Source: Nyssa sinensis
Taxonomy: Eukaryota > Streptophyta > Magnoliopsida > Cornales > Nyssaceae
Assembly: GCA_008638375.1 (NCBI GenBank)
Contig: CM018035.1
Coordinates: forward strand, 1,787,501-1,851,500
Direction of reading: 5' to 3'
DNA length: 64,000 bases
This document shows positions 61,460-64,000 of the stretch, in pieces. Below the pieces are notes generated by a model. It was not told where the DNA came from. It did not search any database and saw nothing but the letters and a program-made list of their open reading frames with translations. Position numbers and translations under genes: made by a program. The stretch's first letter is position 1. Each line of letters opens with the position of its first letter.

Positions 61460-61900
61460 ATATACTTGATCATGATTTGATACAACTCCCATTCCTTCTT
61501 TTTTTCTCTAGAGACAAAAAAAATAACAAGTTTATAAACAAAAGAAAAAGGATAAATAATTGCAATATCATTTACAGTCCCTTGGTTTACTCAATTTACT
61601 TGTTATGGTTACTAAACTTGATTGTTAACTATGGATTTGTACACACAGACGACTGCCTACTTGTATGATACAAAAAGGGTTATCCTCAGCACATCAACCC
61701 CCTCCCTTCCCACCCAGAAAACCACCAACGACGAGACAGTTTGAAGAAGCCCCTAACAATAATTACAACATCAAAAGTAGAGGATAAAAAATCTTTACAG
61801 AAAGGCGGTACTCATGGGATTGGCAAAGAAATGCTTTCTGCAAATCAACTTTGATTTTGTGATGCGGCCGCCAAGAAGGCTGCCCAGTATGGTGGGGGGC

Positions 61901-63132
61901 TCACCAGATGGTGTCTGCTGCATCATCCGCACATTGATATGGTTGTCCAGAATCATCAACTCCAACAGTTTTCTGCAGCTCTGATAAATTTAAATTAACG
62001 CATTAGCATTCATTCACACAAGCGAAGGCGGGAAAAAATATATATAAGAATGTTCTTGGATAGAACAAAGTGGGAATAATTGCCAAGCTCCATCAACAGT
62101 AGCATGGCCCCTTAGGCATCACATTGATGAATAACAACCAAGAGTTTTCACTACCAATGACGATCACTTCTTTTGTTAGGGAAAAAACGAGAGAAAAAAC
62201 TCAGAGCTTCAATACACAAGGTTTAAGTGGCACAACTGCATATTAACACCAGACTAAAATAAATAAATCACACATCTATCAATTTTAAAATGAACACATT
62301 ATTGAGATGTTGAAACTTGGAGGTAATACTTATAGGAGATAAAATGGGAAAATATATATTAAGGTGGGTTGGTCATGTACAATGATTAATGATTGCACCA
62401 ACAAAAAGGAACGACATAATTCATATTGAGGGTCATGCTATGGGAAGGTGGAGACCAAAATTAACTTGGGTTAAGATAGTAAAGAAAGGTAAGATGGCGT
62501 GTGGCTTAACTGAATGGATTGATCTAAAATATAATAGAATGAGAAGACATAACTCTTGTAACTGATCCCAATTTGTTAGAATAAGACTTTGTTGAGTTGA
62601 TGATTGTTATAACTAATTTTTTCTATAAGTATTGATGATTGTTATAACTGACCCCAAATACTTATAATAAGGCTTTGTTGAGTTCAGTATAATTAATCTA
62701 TTAAATAAATGACCTCAGAAAATTGGGCAAAACTCCATATTTTAATTATCTTAGATCAGTGGAAGGCAATAATTTGTGTGTGTGTTTTTTGGTGGGTGGG
62801 GAGGGGGGAGTTGGAGGAGGGGGAGAATCTAGAAGTGTGGAATACTCCCCTTCATCTGTTATCAAGATATAAAAATTGCAACAAAGCTGCCTACCTCTAA
62901 GGTGTTCCATGACCCAAAAAAATAGATGCAACATAGTAGTACATAGCATGTATGGTCAAATTATCTATTAATCCATTTATGGGGGCTAGGGTATCCATCT
63001 AGAGAAAACTATGACTAAATCTACAACTCTCAGACCCAGCATTTTCGAAGTATTCCTTTTAACTTCACTTTAATTGGAATTTTAATAGCATACCTGAGGA
63101 TTCAGTACATCCATCCGACTGAGGATATCATC
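61901..63132 (-). CDS. Unrecognised protein, last two exons (partial, continues right)
   Basis: A 39-nt minus-strand exon, 63132-63094, codes DDILSRMDVLNPQ between AG and GT. The next exon has a doubled acceptor, CAGAG. With the second AG it starts at 61978 and codes LQKTVGVDDSGQPYQCADDA and ADTIW, with its stop at 61901-61903. With the first AG it starts at 61980 and stays open in another frame for 61 residues to 61795 (SCRKLLELMILD to ANPMSTAFL). The acidic, shorter tail looks more natural to me. I do not recognise the gene; its 5' exons must lie beyond the right edge. The intron between holds an RTE LINE remnant. Confidence 0.45.
62325..62690 (+). mobile_element. RTE-type LINE 3' remnant
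   Basis: Plus-strand frames read GDKMGKYILRWVGHVQ, a stop, then IIHIEGHAMGRWRPKLTWVK and GLTEWIDLKYNRMRRHN. These match the C-terminal end of plant RTE-type reverse transcriptases (the usual LRWFGHVQRRP...GRGRPKLTW pattern). The typical tail AAGACTTTGTTGAGTTGATG is followed by a second, partial copy (AAGGCTTTGTTGAGTT). It is inactive and lies in an intron. Confidence 0.75.
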
Positions 63133-63789
63133 CTGCAACCATAATTAAAAATATATATTAGAATCTGGAAATCAATATCGAAAGCTTTTTAAATATAAAC
63201 TCAACCCAATACATTCCGAGCATCTCAAAAAATTATTTCAACTTCAAGAACTAGTTGATGTTTAAAAACTTTTCAAAGAAGAAAGTTACGCAAATGAGAA
63301 ATGCTGAATGTCATGGTCTCAGTGTCACTAAATATCACCAATTTTAGTGATTTGTGGGTTTGGAGGTGATAAAATCTTATCAAAGCTGAAATAAAAATTA
63401 AAATACAATACCACCACTGTTAGCATCTTTCCAAAACAGTAAACTGAACACCAGAGAACATATAGCACCACTCATAGGTGTATCTTGTAGAATGCAAACT
63501 AACAACCTATATAAACAAAGGGGTTAATTATATTTTTGTACCTTGTAATATTTTCAGGTTTCAACAAAGGGCCTATATTTTCAATTAAAACAATTAAGTC
63601 ATTTGATTTACAAAAGCACTTCAATCCAGTTCAATTATAAACTTCCATCCATAATTGTTACTGAAGCTGCTATAATTCGTTTCTATACATTTAAATTAGA
63701 TTAATGGGACCTTTGGGCTTTTAATGCCCAGTGAAATTTTAAAAATAATGGTATCACTTTCATCAGTGGTTATATTACAAGATTTACAT

Positions 63790-64000
63790 CTAAGAAGCAC
63801 GGATATAGACACAGAACATGGATACGAACAATACAGACGCGATTTTTTTTTCAAAAAATGTAAGACACAGATACATCAAGGACACGTTAAATATATATAT
63901 AATATTTTCATATTTTTTATATGACAATACAATAATAACCTAACATTATTTTAGTCAAAATTGACTTAAAAACACAAATTACAATAATATTAGTAAGATA
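63790..64000. mobile_element. MITE-like element with GAAGCAC ends, copy 2 (cut by window end)
   Basis: It starts AAGAAGCACGGATATAGACAC. The sequence TTTTTCAAAAAATGTAAGACAC, ACGTTAAATATATATATAAT and TTTTTTATATGACAATACAATAA follows the reverse complement of the right half of 52193-52680. The right end lies outside the window. Confidence 0.6.

Overview
The window is nuclear DNA of a flowering plant, almost certainly a eudicot. It is AT-rich, its genes have short introns with GT-AG borders, dinucleotide microsatellites are frequent, and it carries plant transcription factor families (AINTEGUMENTA-type AP2, R2R3-MYB) and small plant transposons (Stowaway-like, hAT-like, Mutator-like, L1 and RTE LINE remnants). 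The species cannot be named from the sequence. Exon models were built by hand from reading frames, splice-site dinucleotides and phase, with no alignment or transcript support.

Layout. 3576-7121 (-): a nine-exon AINTEGUMENTA-LIKE1-type gene including the family's 9-nt microexon. 16023-16959 (+): a three-exon R2R3-MYB. 17958-19125 (-): terminal exons of a gene I do not recognise. 20362-22298 (-): a degenerate or incomplete ATG12 (autophagy ubiquitin-like modifier). 26680-28608 (-) and 41358-43262 (-): two TT2-like R2R3-MYBs with nearly identical exon and intron sizes, clearly a duplicate pair. 47630-47866 (-): two candidate exons of unknown identity. 48690-59429 (-): an eight-exon, 10.7-kb TAF12 (TFIID subunit, EER4/CKH1 type) with long polyglutamine tracts. 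61901-63132 (-): the last exons of another unidentified gene whose 5' part lies beyond the right edge. The long gaps (7.4-15.8 kb, 22.3-26.7 kb, 28.6-41.3 kb, 43.3-47.6 kb, 59.5-61.8 kb) are AT-rich and hold mainly transposon debris and tandem repeats.

Function. All three MYBs keep the bHLH-interaction signature in R3, so each could join an MYB-bHLH-WD40 complex, the complex type that controls proanthocyanidin/anthocyanin and epidermal traits. MYB2 has lost the third R3 tryptophan and the DNA-contact asparagine after it, and MYB3 has an expanding pyrimidine/poly-C repeat array just upstream of its ATG. AIL1-type and TAF12 genes are unrelated growth and general transcription genes.

Caution. 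In AIL1 (twice), TAF12 exon 1, the MYB2 C-terminus and ATG12 exon 1, one apparent extra base is needed to explain the reading frame. Such a uniform direction of error across unrelated genes suggests indel errors in the assembly as much as real gene decay. TAF12 also carries a near-perfect 133-bp tandem duplication over its last splice acceptor.
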